Shown: positions 44,997 through 53,230 of the stretch, in pieces
Layout: every line of letters starts with the position of its first letter
Position numbering within the stretch: position 1 is the first letter of the stretch
Origin: Candidatus Faecousia intestinigallinarum
Lineage (GTDB): Bacteria > Bacillota > Clostridia > Oscillospirales > Oscillospiraceae
NCBI GenBank assembly: GCA_018715805.1
Contig: DVKX01000018.1
Span: 1-64,000 of the forward strand
DNA length: 64,000 nucleotides
Reading direction: 5' to 3'
Made by a program: the position numbers and the translations under genes
Notes under the pieces: model-generated
The model's database searches: none
The model's input: the letters and a program-made list of their open reading frames with translations, nothing else
Told to the model about the DNA's origin: nothing

Positions 44997-45362
44997 TCAT
45001 GTTCCTCTTCCGCCGCTCAGACCAAAGCTCACCGCAATGGCGTCATCCACCATAGACATTTGGTTTTCATCCAATCTGCCCATATGCTCCCGCAGCCGCC
45101 GCTTGTCGATGGTACGGATCTGTTCCAAAAGGATCACGGAGTCCTTGCTCAGACCCACGCTGCCTCCTGCGATATTGATATGGGTGGGCAGCCGCGCCTT
45201 TCCTGTTTGGCTGGTGATGGCCGCTGCGATAACGGTGGGAGAATGGCGGTTGCCGGTATCATTCTGAACAATGAGCACCGGACGGGTTCCGCCCTGCTCG
45301 CTGCCTACCACCGGCGACAAATCCGCATAATAAATGTCTCCGCGTTTGACCACGCTTTCCAT
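44997..45362 (-). CDS. MazF/PemK-family endoribonuclease (EndoA type), no adjacent antitoxin
   Basis: The ATG at 45362, behind GGAG with 10-base spacing, gives 121 residues with the MazF/EndoA signatures [31 protein letters not shown] and [16 protein letters not shown]. The length matches Bacillus EndoA (116 residues), an mRNA interferase. EndoA genes are normally preceded by a small RHH antitoxin gene after alr; here only 136 bases separate it from the upstream lipoprotein gene and no antitoxin frame is present. The antitoxin may be encoded elsewhere. Confidence 0.9.
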   Translation of the reverse strand: MESVVKRGDIYYADLSPVVGSEQGGTRPVLIVQNDTGNRHSPTVIAAAITSQTGKARLPTHINIAGGSVGLSKDSVILLEQIRTIDKRRLREHMGRLDENQMSMVDDAIAVSFGLSGGRGT

Positions 45363-45498
45363 GTGCTTCACACTCCGCTGTAACATTGCCGGCGCTACCC
45401 ATATGTCCTATGTAACGCGGCTGACAATATTCTCCCACGCACATAGAAAAAATATACGGCTGGCCTGCAAATTATCCTATGCGCAGCCATACAAGATG

Positions 45499-46071
45499 CT
45501 ACAAAAAAGTGAAATTACTGACCTGCAGCGACAAGATTCTTCTCCCCGCCCAAACCACCTCCGCGCCGGTGGGTGCGCCGGCCTCATTCAGCCAGATATC
45601 CAAATGGAGGCTGTCCGCCTCATAGCTGTCGTCAATGGACAGGAGAAGCCCTTCCTCCGTTTGCGAATAGGAAGTGAGAAATCCTCCCCGAAGCGTATGC
45701 AGCAGCAACCACGGCGCGCTGGCTGGGCTTACCTGTCCGTCCGCCAGAAGGGAAAAGGCCAGCGCTTGGCCGTCGAAGACCAGGCTGCCCCCCTGGCCGC
45801 TTAAGGAGCCGGTAATTCCGGCTATGGAATCGGGGGCAGTCACGGAAAAGGCAACGTCTCCCATATCGTTTCCCTGGCAGTCCATGGAAAAGGTGTATAC
45901 CTTATCCCCGTAATCTGCGGTCACCTCAGCCTGAAATGTACAGCCCTGCGCAGCCAAGAACCGTTCCCGCGCCTCCATGGCGCGCTCCTCCTCCGAATGG
46001 CTCTCCCGGCAGCCTCCCAACAGCACCAGCGCCAGTATCAGCGTCAGCAGCACCGGCAAACCTCGTTTCAT
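45499..46071 (-). CDS. LolA-like lipoprotein (YdcC-like position)
   Basis: The 190-residue product has a lipoprotein signal with lipobox LLGGC (C21) and a beta-rich domain (TFQAEVTADYGDKVYTFSMD, GQGGSLVFDGQALAF, LDIWLNEAGAPTGAEVVW) resembling the LolA/DUF4367-type fold. It occupies the place of Bacillus ydcC, between the acpS/nnrD region and the endoA toxin. The alr gene usually found in that order is missing. Function is unknown. Confidence 0.75.
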   Translation of the reverse strand: MKRGLPVLLTLILALVLLGGCRESHSEEERAMEARERFLAAQGCTFQAEVTADYGDKVYTFSMDCQGNDMGDVAFSVTAPDSIAGITGSLSGQGGSLVFDGQALAFSLLADGQVSPASAPWLLLHTLRGGFLTSYSQTEEGLLLSIDDSYEADSLHLDIWLNEAGAPTGAEVVWAGRRILSLQVSNFTFL

Positions 46072-46083
46072 ACGCTTCCCGCC

Positions 46084-46941
46084 CTATTTCAGAAGTCGGG
46101 GAAGAACTGTCACCATATCGCTGGGGAGCATACCGTACTCCCCCATCTCTCTGGCGCACAAATCCCCGGCCGCGCCGTGAAGCCATGCTGCGCAGGCCGC
46201 CGCCTCCAGCGGCGCAAGCCCCTGCCCCAGCAGGCTTGCGATCATGCCCGAGAGTACGTCGCCGCTGCCCCCAACCGCCATGCCAGGGTTTCCGGTGGGA
46301 TTGCTATAGCCCGCGCTGCCGTCGGTGATTAGGGTATTCTGCCCTTTCAGCAGCACAATGCAGCCCAGCTCCCGCGCCATGGCGCAGGCTGCTCGCTCCC
46401 GTCCCAGGTGCAGATCCCCACCCAAGCGGGCAAATTCCCCGGCATGGGGTGTGAGAATGGTATGGCTCGTCCTTCCACGCAGTAAATCCATATGCCGCGG
46501 CAGGAGATTTATTCCATCCGCATCCACCACCACCGAGCCGGAAAAGCTGCCCAGTACACATTCCAGCATTTTTTGCGCCCCCGCGCCCTGCCCCATACCA
46601 GAGCCGATCAGTACCGCGTCCATATTTGCTAAAAGCCCCTCTACCTCCCTGACAGCGGCTCCAGCATATCCTGTGCCATCGTCCGGCAGTGGGAATACCA
46701 CAGGCTCCGTCAGCTTCACGGCCTCCACAGCGTAGATACAAGCCGGAACCCCCAGGTACACCAGGCCGGCCCCGCAGCGCAGAGCGCCCATGGCGGCCAG
46801 TGCCGCAGCACCGGTATAGCCCCGGCTGCCGCATAGAAGAAGGATCTTGCCAAAATCCCCCTTATGGGCGTCCCTTTTTCGCTCCGGGAGCAGCTTCAAA
46901 ACTCCTTGGTGATCCAGTTTTTTCCATGCAATCGTCTCCAT
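46084..46941 (-). CDS. nnrD: ADP-dependent NAD(P)H-hydrate dehydratase
   Basis: This ribokinase-like enzyme repairs hydrated NAD(P)H. The 285-residue product has the family blocks GKILLLCGSRGYTGAAALA, VLIGSGMGQG, VVDADGINLL, TPHAGEFARLGG and NPTGNPGMAVGGSGDVLSG. The epimerase domain (NnrE) fused in many Clostridia is absent, so this is the dehydratase alone. It has a strong SigA promoter and heads the nnrD-lipoprotein-mazF unit. Confidence 0.92.
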   Translation of the reverse strand: METIAWKKLDHQGVLKLLPERKRDAHKGDFGKILLLCGSRGYTGAAALAAMGALRCGAGLVYLGVPACIYAVEAVKLTEPVVFPLPDDGTGYAGAAVREVEGLLANMDAVLIGSGMGQGAGAQKMLECVLGSFSGSVVVDADGINLLPRHMDLLRGRTSHTILTPHAGEFARLGGDLHLGRERAACAMARELGCIVLLKGQNTLITDGSAGYSNPTGNPGMAVGGSGDVLSGMIASLLGQGLAPLEAAACAAWLHGAAGDLCAREMGEYGMLPSDMVTVLPRLLK

Positions 46942-46983
46942 GGGCCGAATCTCCTTTCAAATCAAAATATAAGATCTATTGAC

Positions 46984-47012
46984 ATTGTACTGAGCAGAAC
47001 GATCCTTGTCAA
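46984..47012 (-). promoter_or_regulatory. SigA-type promoter of nnrD
   Basis: On the minus strand a perfect TTGACA (complement of 47007-47012), a 17-base spacer and TACAAT (complement of 46984-46989). Confidence 0.75.
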
Positions 47013-47030
47013 TCTTTCCGGAAAAGGGGG

Positions 47031-47059
47031 TTGCATTTTTATAAAGTTTGTGGTATCAT
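47031..47059 (+). promoter_or_regulatory. SigA-type promoter of pheST
   Basis: TTGCAT (47031-47036), a 17-base spacer and TATCAT (47054-47059), directly upstream of the T-box leader. Confidence 0.65.
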
Positions 47060-47065
47060 GCTTAA

Positions 47066-47322
47066 GAATATAAAAAGCGTTGATCGGGTTGTCCTGTGCA
47101 GGATCGCGCATCTGCAGCGAGGCGGGAGGGTGTGAGCCGCCGGTGCGGTGTATAGGGCTTTCTCCCGGGAGCTGCTTGCCTGAAGCAGTCAGTAGGGTTT
47201 GTCGGGTGATGCCGTTATCCATCTATGGCGTGTCAGCGCCGGAGAGTGCGCCGAATGGCGAATTGCGGGTGGTACCGCGGAGGTCTTCCTTCGTCCCCTT
47301 TGTGGACGAGGGTTATTTTTTT
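47066..47322 (+). promoter_or_regulatory. T-box riboswitch leader of pheST (specifier TTC)
   Basis: The canonical T-box GGGTGGTACCGCGG lies at 47267-47280, and a 9-bp terminator hairpin (47288-47312) is followed by seven T (47316-47322). The conserved GGAGCTGC of stem I is at 47168-47175; at the same distance used in the valS leader, the specifier is TTC (47160-47162), a Phe codon, matching pheST. This leader fills most of the 410-base gap between nnrD and pheS. Confidence 0.93.
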
Positions 47323-47351
47323 GGAATTTTCCAGTTGGAAGGAGCAACAGT

Positions 47352-48395
47352 ATGAAAGAACAATTAGAGCAAATTCGCCGGAACGCTATGGAAAAGCTGG
47401 CAGTATCCCATACCCTGGCCTCACTGGAAGAGCTGCGGTTACAGTTCTTGGGCAAAAAAGGAGAGGTCACCGCCGTCCTGAAGCAGATGGGCAAGCTCTC
47501 CGCCGAGGAGCGCCCGGTGATGGGCCAGCTGGCCAACCAGGTGCGCGCCGATATTGAAAAGCTGCTGGAGGAACGCAGATCCGCGCTGGAAGCAGAAGCG
47601 CTGGAAAGAAAGCTGGAAGCGGAAGCGGTGGACGTCACCATCCCCGGCGACAGCGTTTCCTTTGGTCATCAGCACCCCATGAACCAGGTGCTGGAGGAAA
47701 TCAAGAATATTTTCATCGGCATGGGCTATCAGATCGTGGACGGCCCGGAGGTGGAGCTGGCCGACTATAACTTCACCCGCCTGAATATTGAGGAAGGGCA
47801 TCCCTCCCGGGATCGGAGCGATACCTTCTATTTCGACGACGAGGATTCCATCCTCCTGCGCACCCAGACCAGCCCCATGCAGATTCGGGTCATGGAACAC
47901 GCCAAGCCACCCATCTGCATTCTCGCCCCCGGCCGGGTCTACCGCAAAGATGAGGCCGACGCCACCCACTCGCCTATGTTCCATCAGATCGAGGGACTGG
48001 TGGTGGACGAGCACATCACCATGGGCGATCTGAAGGGCGCGCTGGTGATGCTGATGAAGCGGCTGTACGGCGAGGATGCGCAAATGCGCTTCCGCCCCCA
48101 CCACTTCCCCTTTACCGAACCCAGCTGTGAAATGGATATGCAGTGCCACAAATGCCACGGCACCGGCCAGGTGGACGGTCAGGTCTGCTCCACCTGCCAC
48201 GGCGAAGGGTGGATCGAGCTGCTGGGCGCAGGCATGGTGCATCCCAAAGTGCTGGAGGGCTGCGGCATCGACCCCGCCAAATACTCCGGTTTCGCTTTCG
48301 GCATGGGTCTGGAGCGTACTGCCATGGGGCGGATGCGCATTAACGACCTGCGGCTGATCTTCGACAACGATATTCGGTTCCTGAACCAGTTCTAA
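47352..48395 (+). CDS. pheS: Phenylalanine-tRNA ligase alpha subunit
   Basis: PheS is the catalytic subunit of the heterotetrameric class IIc synthetase. The ATG at 47352 has AAGGAG upstream; the frame extends left only into the leader. The 347-residue product has the N-terminal coiled coil (about residues 1-85), motif 2 (FHQIEGLVVDEHITMGDL), and motif 3 GFAFGMGLERTAMGRM. An insertion with four cysteines (CHKCHGTG and CSTCHGEGW, near residues 262-285) forms a probable zinc knuckle typical of some Firmicutes PheS. Confidence 0.97.
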   Translation: MKEQLEQIRRNAMEKLAVSHTLASLEELRLQFLGKKGEVTAVLKQMGKLSAEERPVMGQLANQVRADIEKLLEERRSALEAEALERKLEAEAVDVTIPGDSVSFGHQHPMNQVLEEIKNIFIGMGYQIVDGPEVELADYNFTRLNIEEGHPSRDRSDTFYFDDEDSILLRTQTSPMQIRVMEHAKPPICILAPGRVYRKDEADATHSPMFHQIEGLVVDEHITMGDLKGALVMLMKRLYGEDAQMRFRPHHFPFTEPSCEMDMQCHKCHGTGQVDGQVCSTCHGEGWIELLGAGMVHPKVLEGCGIDPAKYSGFAFGMGLERTAMGRMRINDLRLIFDNDIRFLNQF

Positions 48396-48407
48396 GGAGG
48401 CAAAGAC

Positions 48408-50792
48408 ATGAAACTCAATCGGAAATGGATCAATGAGGAATTTGTAGATCTCTCCCATATCTCGGATAAGGAATTTGTGGAAACCCTCACGGTGTTTGGC
48501 CAGAAAGTGGAGACCTATGAGCGGCTGGACAGCGACATTCGCAATGTGGTAGTCGGCAAGGTAGTTTCCATGGAGCGGCATCCCAATTCCGACCATATGT
48601 GGATCTGCCAGGTGGACGTAGGGCAGGACGCTCCCATCCAGATCGTTACCGGCGCGCAGAATGTCCGGGCGGGTGATCTGGTGCCTGCGGCGCTGCACAA
48701 TTCCTGGCTGCCCGGCGGCGTCCACATCACCAAGGGGAAGCTGCGGGGAGAAATCTCCAATGGTATGCTCTGCTCCTTGAAGGAACTGGGGCTCACTCTG
48801 GGAGATTTTCCCTATGCCATTGAGGACGGTATTTGGATTCTGCAAGAGGATTGCCAGCCCGGCGACGACATCAACGCGGTCATCGGTAACGACGACACTG
48901 TGGTGGATTTTGAGATCACCAATAACCGCCCCGACTGCTATTCCATCATCGGCCTTGCGCGGGAGGCTGCTGCGGCTTTTGGCAAGCAGATGAAACACCA
49001 CGAGCCGGTGGTGCATGGCAGCGACGCCGGTTCTATTTTCACAGAACTGGATGTAGAAGTCCCCGCCATCCACCTGTGCAGCCGCTATACCGCCCGGATG
49101 GTGGCCAATGTGAAGATCGGCCCCTCTCCCAAATGGCTGCGCCAGCGGCTTCGTGCCAACGGCATCCGCGCCATCAACAATATTGTAGACATTACCAACT
49201 ATGTGATGCTGGAATACGGCCAGCCCATGCATGCTTTTGACTACCGTTATGTAAGCTCCGGCAAAATCATCGTCCGGGAAAGCACGGAGGGTGAAACCCT
49301 CACCACCTTGGACGGCAATGTGCGCAGCCTAAAACCGGGGATGCTGGTGATTGCCGACGAAGAAAAGCCCATCGGTCTGGCAGGTATTATGGGCGGTGAA
49401 AACTCCGAAATTCTGCCGGACACCACCAAGGTAGTCTTTGAGTCCGCCAACTTCAACGGCACATCCATTCGCCAGACCGCCTTGGCGCTGGGTATGCGGA
49501 CCGAGTCCTCCGGAAAATTTGAGAAGAATCTTGACCCTATGATGACGCTGCCTGCTATTCAGCGCGCCTGCGAGCTGGTGGAGCTGCTTCAGTGCGGCGA
49601 TGTACTGGACGGTGTCATCGATATTCTGAACCATATCCCCGCGCCCAAGGAGCTTCCACTGGATGTGGACGCCATCAACGCCCTGCTGGGCACGCAGATT
49701 CCTCAGGAAACCATGGAGGAATACCTTCGTCTGCTGGAAATCCCTGTGGAGAATGGGAAAATTCAGGTTCCCAGCTGGCGGCCTGACCTAAACCTGACAG
49801 CCGATATTGCCGAGGAGGTGGGACGTTCTTATGGCTACAATGAAATCCCCACCACCGCCTTCAAGACCTCCACCCAGGGTGGATATACCCCGGTTATGCT
49901 GTTTGAAAACCAGGCTGGCAGCCTCTGCCGGGGATTGGGCTACAGCGAGATCATCACCTATTCTTTCGTCTCCCCAAGCGTATTTGACCAGATCCGGCTG
50001 CCGGAGAACGCGCCGGAGCGCAATGCCCTGCGCATCCAGAATCCATTGGGAGAGGATACCTCCATCATGCGCACCATTGCCCTGCCCTCCATGCTGGACA
50101 TCCTGGCGCGAAACTATGTTTATCATAATAAGGCTGCGAAGCTCTATGAACTGGCCAAGATTTACCTGCCGCAGACGGATCAGGCACTGCCGGAGGAGCC
50201 AAAAATGCTGCTGCTGGGCAGCTACGGCGCCGGGGAAACCTTTTTCCGCATGAAAGGAGAGCTGGACGCGATTTTTTCCGCTTTGAACCTGCCAAGAGCC
50301 AGTTATACCGCCGTTCAGAACAATCCCTCCTATCATCCAGGCCGCTGTGCCAGCGTTTCCATCAACGGCATAGCGCTGGGCTATCTGGGTCAGGTGCATC
50401 CCCTGGTGGTGAAAAACTACGGAATGGACGGCGAGGTCTTCTGCGCGGAGATCAACTTTACCAAACTCTTTGCTCTGCGCCTTCCGGACGCCACCTATAT
50501 TCCCCTGCCCAAGTACCCTGGCGTGAACCGGGATCTGTCCGTCGTCTGCGCGGAAAACGTCACAGTAGCGCAGGCGGAGGAAGTGATTCAGGCGGCCGGC
50601 GGTAAGCTGCTCCAGTCTATCCGCCTCTTCGATATTTATCGGGGCGCCGGCGTGCCCGCCGGGAAAAAGAGCATGGCATTTTCCCTGGAGCTGCGGGCAA
50701 ACGACCGTACTCTCACCGACAGCGATTCGGAGCAGGTCATGCGCAACGTTCTTTCCGCCCTGGAGGAAAAGCTGGGCGCCAGCCTGCGTTGA
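48408..50792 (+). CDS. pheT: Phenylalanine-tRNA ligase beta subunit
   Basis: The 794-residue beta subunit has the N-terminal tRNA-binding OB domain (about residues 40-155), the B3/B4 editing region, the B5 DNA-binding-like domain, the catalytic-like core with [12 protein letters not shown] and the C-terminal ferredoxin-fold anticodon-binding domain ([28 protein letters not shown]). It forms the tetramer with PheS and hydrolyses Tyr-tRNA-Phe. AGGAGG lies 7 bases before the ATG, and the gene is 12 bases behind pheS under the same T-box control. Confidence 0.97.
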   Translation: MKLNRKWINEEFVDLSHISDKEFVETLTVFGQKVETYERLDSDIRNVVVGKVVSMERHPNSDHMWICQVDVGQDAPIQIVTGAQNVRAGDLVPAALHNSWLPGGVHITKGKLRGEISNGMLCSLKELGLTLGDFPYAIEDGIWILQEDCQPGDDINAVIGNDDTVVDFEITNNRPDCYSIIGLAREAAAAFGKQMKHHEPVVHGSDAGSIFTELDVEVPAIHLCSRYTARMVANVKIGPSPKWLRQRLRANGIRAINNIVDITNYVMLEYGQPMHAFDYRYVSSGKIIVRESTEGETLTTLDGNVRSLKPGMLVIADEEKPIGLAGIMGGENSEILPDTTKVVFESANFNGTSIRQTALALGMRTESSGKFEKNLDPMMTLPAIQRACELVELLQCGDVLDGVIDILNHIPAPKELPLDVDAINALLGTQIPQETMEEYLRLLEIPVENGKIQVPSWRPDLNLTADIAEEVGRSYGYNEIPTTAFKTSTQGGYTPVMLFENQAGSLCRGLGYSEIITYSFVSPSVFDQIRLPENAPERNALRIQNPLGEDTSIMRTIALPSMLDILARNYVYHNKAAKLYELAKIYLPQTDQALPEEPKMLLLGSYGAGETFFRMKGELDAIFSALNLPRASYTAVQNNPSYHPGRCASVSINGIALGYLGQVHPLVVKNYGMDGEVFCAEINFTKLFALRLPDATYIPLPKYPGVNRDLSVVCAENVTVAQAEEVIQAAGGKLLQSIRLFDIYRGAGVPAGKKSMAFSLELRANDRTLTDSDSEQVMRNVLSALEEKLGASLR

Positions 50793-50824
50793 ACATCCGT
50801 TCACAAAAAATTTATCCCAAGGAC

Positions 50825-50853
50825 TTTACAGTACGGCGGAAATCGGCTATAAT
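50825..50853 (+). promoter_or_regulatory. SigA-type promoter of ireB
   Basis: TTTACA (50825-50830), a 17-base spacer and a perfect TATAAT (50848-50853). Confidence 0.75.
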
Positions 50854-50883
50854 AAAAGCAGTTTTTTCCAGGAGGTGGAACCC

Positions 50884-51135
50884 ATGACGGATAGTACCAT
50901 TAAATTCACAGTCCCCAGCGATGACAAGGAAAATATGCGCCGCATTTTGCGGGGCGTATTCGACGCCCTCAATGAAAAAGGCTACAACCCCATCAACCAG
51001 ATCGTGGGTTATCTGCTGACAGAGGATCCCACCTATATCACCAATTACAACAGCGCCCGCAGCATGATCTGCAAGCTGGATCGGGACGAACTGCTGCAAG
51101 AGTTGGTTCGATGCTATTTGTTTGAGAAACCCTAG
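50884..51135 (+). CDS. ireB: IreB family regulatory phosphoprotein (UPF0297)
   Basis: The ATG at 50884 lies 8 bases after GGAGG; an upstream GTG is inside the ribosome site. The 83-residue product matches the IreB/YrzL family ([48 protein letters not shown]). In Enterococcus IreB is phosphorylated on N-terminal threonines by the IreK kinase and tunes cephalosporin resistance; T2, T5 and T9 here are candidate sites. The usual downstream ruvX is replaced by an unknown small gene. In many Firmicutes it follows alaS; here it follows pheT. Confidence 0.93.
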   Translation: MTDSTIKFTVPSDDKENMRRILRGVFDALNEKGYNPINQIVGYLLTEDPTYITNYNSARSMICKLDRDELLQELVRCYLFEKP

Positions 51136-51141
51136 TGCTGC

Positions 51142-51173
51142 CGGGAGGCTTTTGCCACCACAAAAGCCTCCCG
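51142..51173. repeat. 13-bp hairpin between ireB and the next gene
   Basis: CGGGAGGCTTTTG (51142-51154) and CAAAAGCCTCCCG (51161-51173) are exact complements. No T-tract follows, and the next ribosome site is only 16 bases away, so it may protect or attenuate the transcript rather than end it. Confidence 0.6.
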
Positions 51174-51199
51174 CAAATTCTGAATTTTGGAGGTAAATT

Positions 51200-51490
51200 A
51201 TGGCTGAGGAAAAGAACGGCCTGATCTACAAGGGCCACCCGCTTATGCGCAAAGACAACTTGGTCTACTATGGCTCTATGGCCGATACGCATATCGTGAT
51301 GCTCCAGATTCTGGAGACAAAAACCGTCAACGGCGAGGAAATCGCTACAAAAGTATCCGTCCAGCTTCAGCTTACCGATCCCAACGCCAGAGGGCGGGAT
51401 CGTATCGTCAAAAAAGGCGAAAAGGCAGGGTTATACACCGCCCTGGACTTCGGCTGTGTCTGGCTGGAGCGCGCCTTGGCCGGCAAATAA
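51200..51490 (+). CDS. Conserved small protein of unknown function after ireB
   Basis: The 96-residue product begins MAEEKNGLIYKGHPLMRKD and shows a beta-rich core (NLVYYGSMADTHIVMLQILE, IATKVSVQLQLTDPN) with a C-terminal helix (GLYTALDFGCVWLERALA). I recall close relatives in Oscillospirales, always as hypothetical proteins. It is acidic-basic balanced, with no signal peptide. TTGGAGG precedes the ATG. It shares a transcript with ireB unless the hairpin at 51142-51173 blocks it. Function unknown. Confidence 0.82.
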   Translation: MAEEKNGLIYKGHPLMRKDNLVYYGSMADTHIVMLQILETKTVNGEEIATKVSVQLQLTDPNARGRDRIVKKGEKAGLYTALDFGCVWLERALAGK

Positions 51491-51496
51491 AAAATT

Positions 51497-51528
51497 GCAG
51501 CTGCCGCTTATGCGGCGGCTGCTTTTTT
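51497..51528 (+). terminator. Terminator of the ireB unit
   Basis: GCAGCTGCCGC (51497-51507) pairs with GCGGCGGCTGC (51512-51522) with one wobble, followed by six T (51523-51528). Confidence 0.88.
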
Positions 51529-51533
51529 GATCT

Positions 51534-51579
51534 CGCACGCCGTCTGGCTTGAGAAACCAGGCGGCGCGTAATTTTTTTC
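51534..51579 (+). terminator. Second tandem terminator upstream of spoVAD
   Basis: CGCACGCCGTCTGG (51534-51547) pairs imperfectly with CCAGGCGGCGCG (51557-51568), followed by AATTTTTTT. It further shields the spoVAD promoter from vegetative readthrough. Confidence 0.6.
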
Positions 51580-51594
51580 TTTTCGCGCATACTA
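51566..51594 (+). promoter_or_regulatory. SigG-like promoter of spoVAD
   Basis: CATACTA (51588-51594) fits the forespore SigG -10 pattern. GCGTA (51566-51570), 17 bases upstream, matches the -35 pattern at four of five positions. spoVA operons are SigG-dependent in Bacillus. The -35 overlaps the second terminator's T-tract. Confidence 0.45.
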
Positions 51595-51618
51595 TCCAAA
51601 ACGTTGGGAGGAATACGC

Positions 51619-52638
51619 ATGGCGACAAACAAACGCGGCCGGCAAAGCTTTATTCTGCCGCAGCCGCCGGTAATTACCCATTGGGCCAGCATTGCCGGAA
51701 AAAAAGAATCGGAAGGGCCATTGGCTCATGCCTTTGACCACTGCTGCCGGGATACCTTTTTCGGGCAAAAAACCTGGGAGCAAGGAGAAAAACGAATGCA
51801 GCAAATGGCGCTGGAAACCTTGATGGAAAAAGCCAAGCTGCAAAAAGAGGACATTGACCTGGTGTATTCCGGCGATTTGCTGAATCAGTGCATCGGCTCC
51901 TCTTTTACCCTGCGCAATACCGGCATCCCCCACCTGGGGCTATACGGGGCGTGCTCTACCATGGCGGAAAGCCTGCTGCTGTCGGCGCTGACCGTAGGCG
52001 GCGGCTTTGCACAGCGGACAGTGGCTATGACATCATCGCACTTTGCTTCCTCAGAACGGCAGTACCGTTTTCCGCTGGGATACGGGGGGCAGCGCACCCC
52101 CACCGCGCAGTGGACAGTAACAGGCTCCGGAGCGGTTCTGGTAGCATCCTCCGGCAAAGGCCCCAGGATCACATCGGGCACCATCGGTACGGTAACAGAT
52201 CTGGGGGTGAAGGACGCCAATAATATGGGGGCAGCCATGGCGCCCGCTGCTCTGGCCACCATCAAGGCTCACTTCCTCGACCTGAAGCGTTCTGAGGCGG
52301 ATTATGACCGAATTGTCACCGGCGATCTGGGACAGGTAGGCAAGGAAGCCCTGCTGGCGCTGGCACGGCAGGAGGGGCTGAACCTTGGGGGAAAACTTAT
52401 CGATTGCGGCTGTCTGGTATTCGACCGGGAAAAGCAGGATGTCCACGCCGGCGGCTCCGGCTGCGGCTGCAGCGCCATCGTTCTATGCGGCGAGCTGCTG
52501 GGGAAACTGTACAGCGGGGCATGGAAACGCATCCTTTTCTGCGGAACAGGGGCGCTCCTCTCCCCCACCTCCACCCAGCAGGGGCTGCCCATCCCAGGCG
52601 TATGTCACGGCATTGTAATAGAAGGAGGCAGCGATTAA
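51619..52638 (+). CDS. spoVAD: Stage V sporulation protein AD
   Basis: SpoVAD binds dipicolinic acid and is part of the SpoVA channel that loads it into the forespore. The ATG at 51619 has GGGAGG upstream; the frame's TTG at 51604 lies before it. The 339-residue product has the thiolase-like fold characteristic of the family (GNTGIPHLGLYGACSTMAES, MTSSHFASSERQYRFPL, GTITDLG-type segment TVTDLGVKDANNMGAAMAP). SpoVAC, normally encoded immediately upstream, is absent; the stop codon abuts the spoVAE start. Confidence 0.95.
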   Translation: MATNKRGRQSFILPQPPVITHWASIAGKKESEGPLAHAFDHCCRDTFFGQKTWEQGEKRMQQMALETLMEKAKLQKEDIDLVYSGDLLNQCIGSSFTLRNTGIPHLGLYGACSTMAESLLLSALTVGGGFAQRTVAMTSSHFASSERQYRFPLGYGGQRTPTAQWTVTGSGAVLVASSGKGPRITSGTIGTVTDLGVKDANNMGAAMAPAALATIKAHFLDLKRSEADYDRIVTGDLGQVGKEALLALARQEGLNLGGKLIDCGCLVFDREKQDVHAGGSGCGCSAIVLCGELLGKLYSGAWKRILFCGTGALLSPTSTQQGLPIPGVCHGIVIEGGSD

Positions 52639-52995
52639 ATGGAATTTATCAAAGCGTTTATTATCGGCGGTCTGCTGTGTGTGATTGGGCAAATCCTCAT
52701 TGACAAGACCCAGCTGACCCCAGCTCGGATATTGGTGAGCTATGTTGTCCTTGGCGTTATGCTGGGCGCCCTGGGCGTCTATCAGCCATTTGCAGATTTT
52801 GCAGGTGCCGGCGCCACCGTACCCCTCACAGGCTTTGGCAATACCCTTGCCAAAGGCGTGCGGGAAGCGGTGGATAAAGACGGCTTCCTGGGTATTTTCA
52901 CAGGCGGATTTACAGCCGCAGCCGGCGGCATTGCCGCAGCCATTGGTGCGGGTCTGCTGGCCAGTCTGATTTTCAAAGCGAAGGATAAATCCTGA
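52639..52995 (+). CDS. spoVAE: Stage V sporulation protein AE (SpoVAEb type)
   Basis: SpoVAEb is an integral membrane component of the dipicolinate channel. The 118-residue product has three to four hydrophobic segments (FIIGGLLCVIGQILIDKT, VLGVMLGALGVYQPFADF, AAGGIAAAIGAGLLASLIF) and the family's FAGAGATVPLTGFGNTLAKG block. It starts at the base after the spoVAD stop, using the GGAGG-containing end of spoVAD as its ribosome site. Confidence 0.94.
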   Translation: MEFIKAFIIGGLLCVIGQILIDKTQLTPARILVSYVVLGVMLGALGVYQPFADFAGAGATVPLTGFGNTLAKGVREAVDKDGFLGIFTGGFTAAAGGIAAAIGAGLLASLIFKAKDKS

Positions 52996-53052
52996 TTTTC
53001 GGGGTAAGCTACCACTGCGGCAAAGCCGTGAAAAAGAAAGGGAGGTACTATC

Positions 53053-53187
53053 ATGAATAATCAGAACAAGAATCAGAACCAGAATAACCAGAATCAGAAC
53101 CAGAACAATCAGCAGAACCGGAGCCAGAATCAGAATCAGAACCAGAACCAGAACAAAAACGAACAGCAGAATAAGAACTGCCGTTGA
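53053..53187 (+). CDS. 44-residue Asn/Gln-rich microprotein
   Basis: An ATG at 53053, behind GGGAGGT with about 7-base spacing, opens a 44-codon frame with 20 Asn and 15 Gln (35 of 44 residues), almost wholly alternating N and Q with a few K, R, S and E, and ending NKNCR. It lies 57 bases after spoVAE and before a strong terminator, so it is probably co-transcribed with the SigG-type spoVAD-E unit and made in the forespore. The composition resembles low-complexity, prion-like or coat-type proteins. Codons AAY and CAG are used non-uniformly, which argues against a simple trinucleotide expansion. Function unknown. Confidence 0.75.
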   Translation: MNNQNKNQNQNNQNQNQNNQQNRSQNQNQNQNQNKNEQQNKNCR

Positions 53188-53192
53188 CCGGC

Positions 53193-53230
53193 AGCAGCCC
53201 TCCCGGACCACCCGGGAGGGCTGCTTTTTT
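53193..53230 (+). terminator. Terminator of the spoVAD-spoVAE-microprotein unit
   Basis: AGCAGCCCTCCCGG (53193-53206) pairs with CCGGGAGGGCTGCT (53212-53225) over 14 bp, followed by a T run to 53230. Confidence 0.92.

Noticed and set aside
47439-49232. 597-codon minus-strand open frame
   Set aside because: It is antisense to pheS and pheT, both of which are unmistakable, and has no ribosome site.
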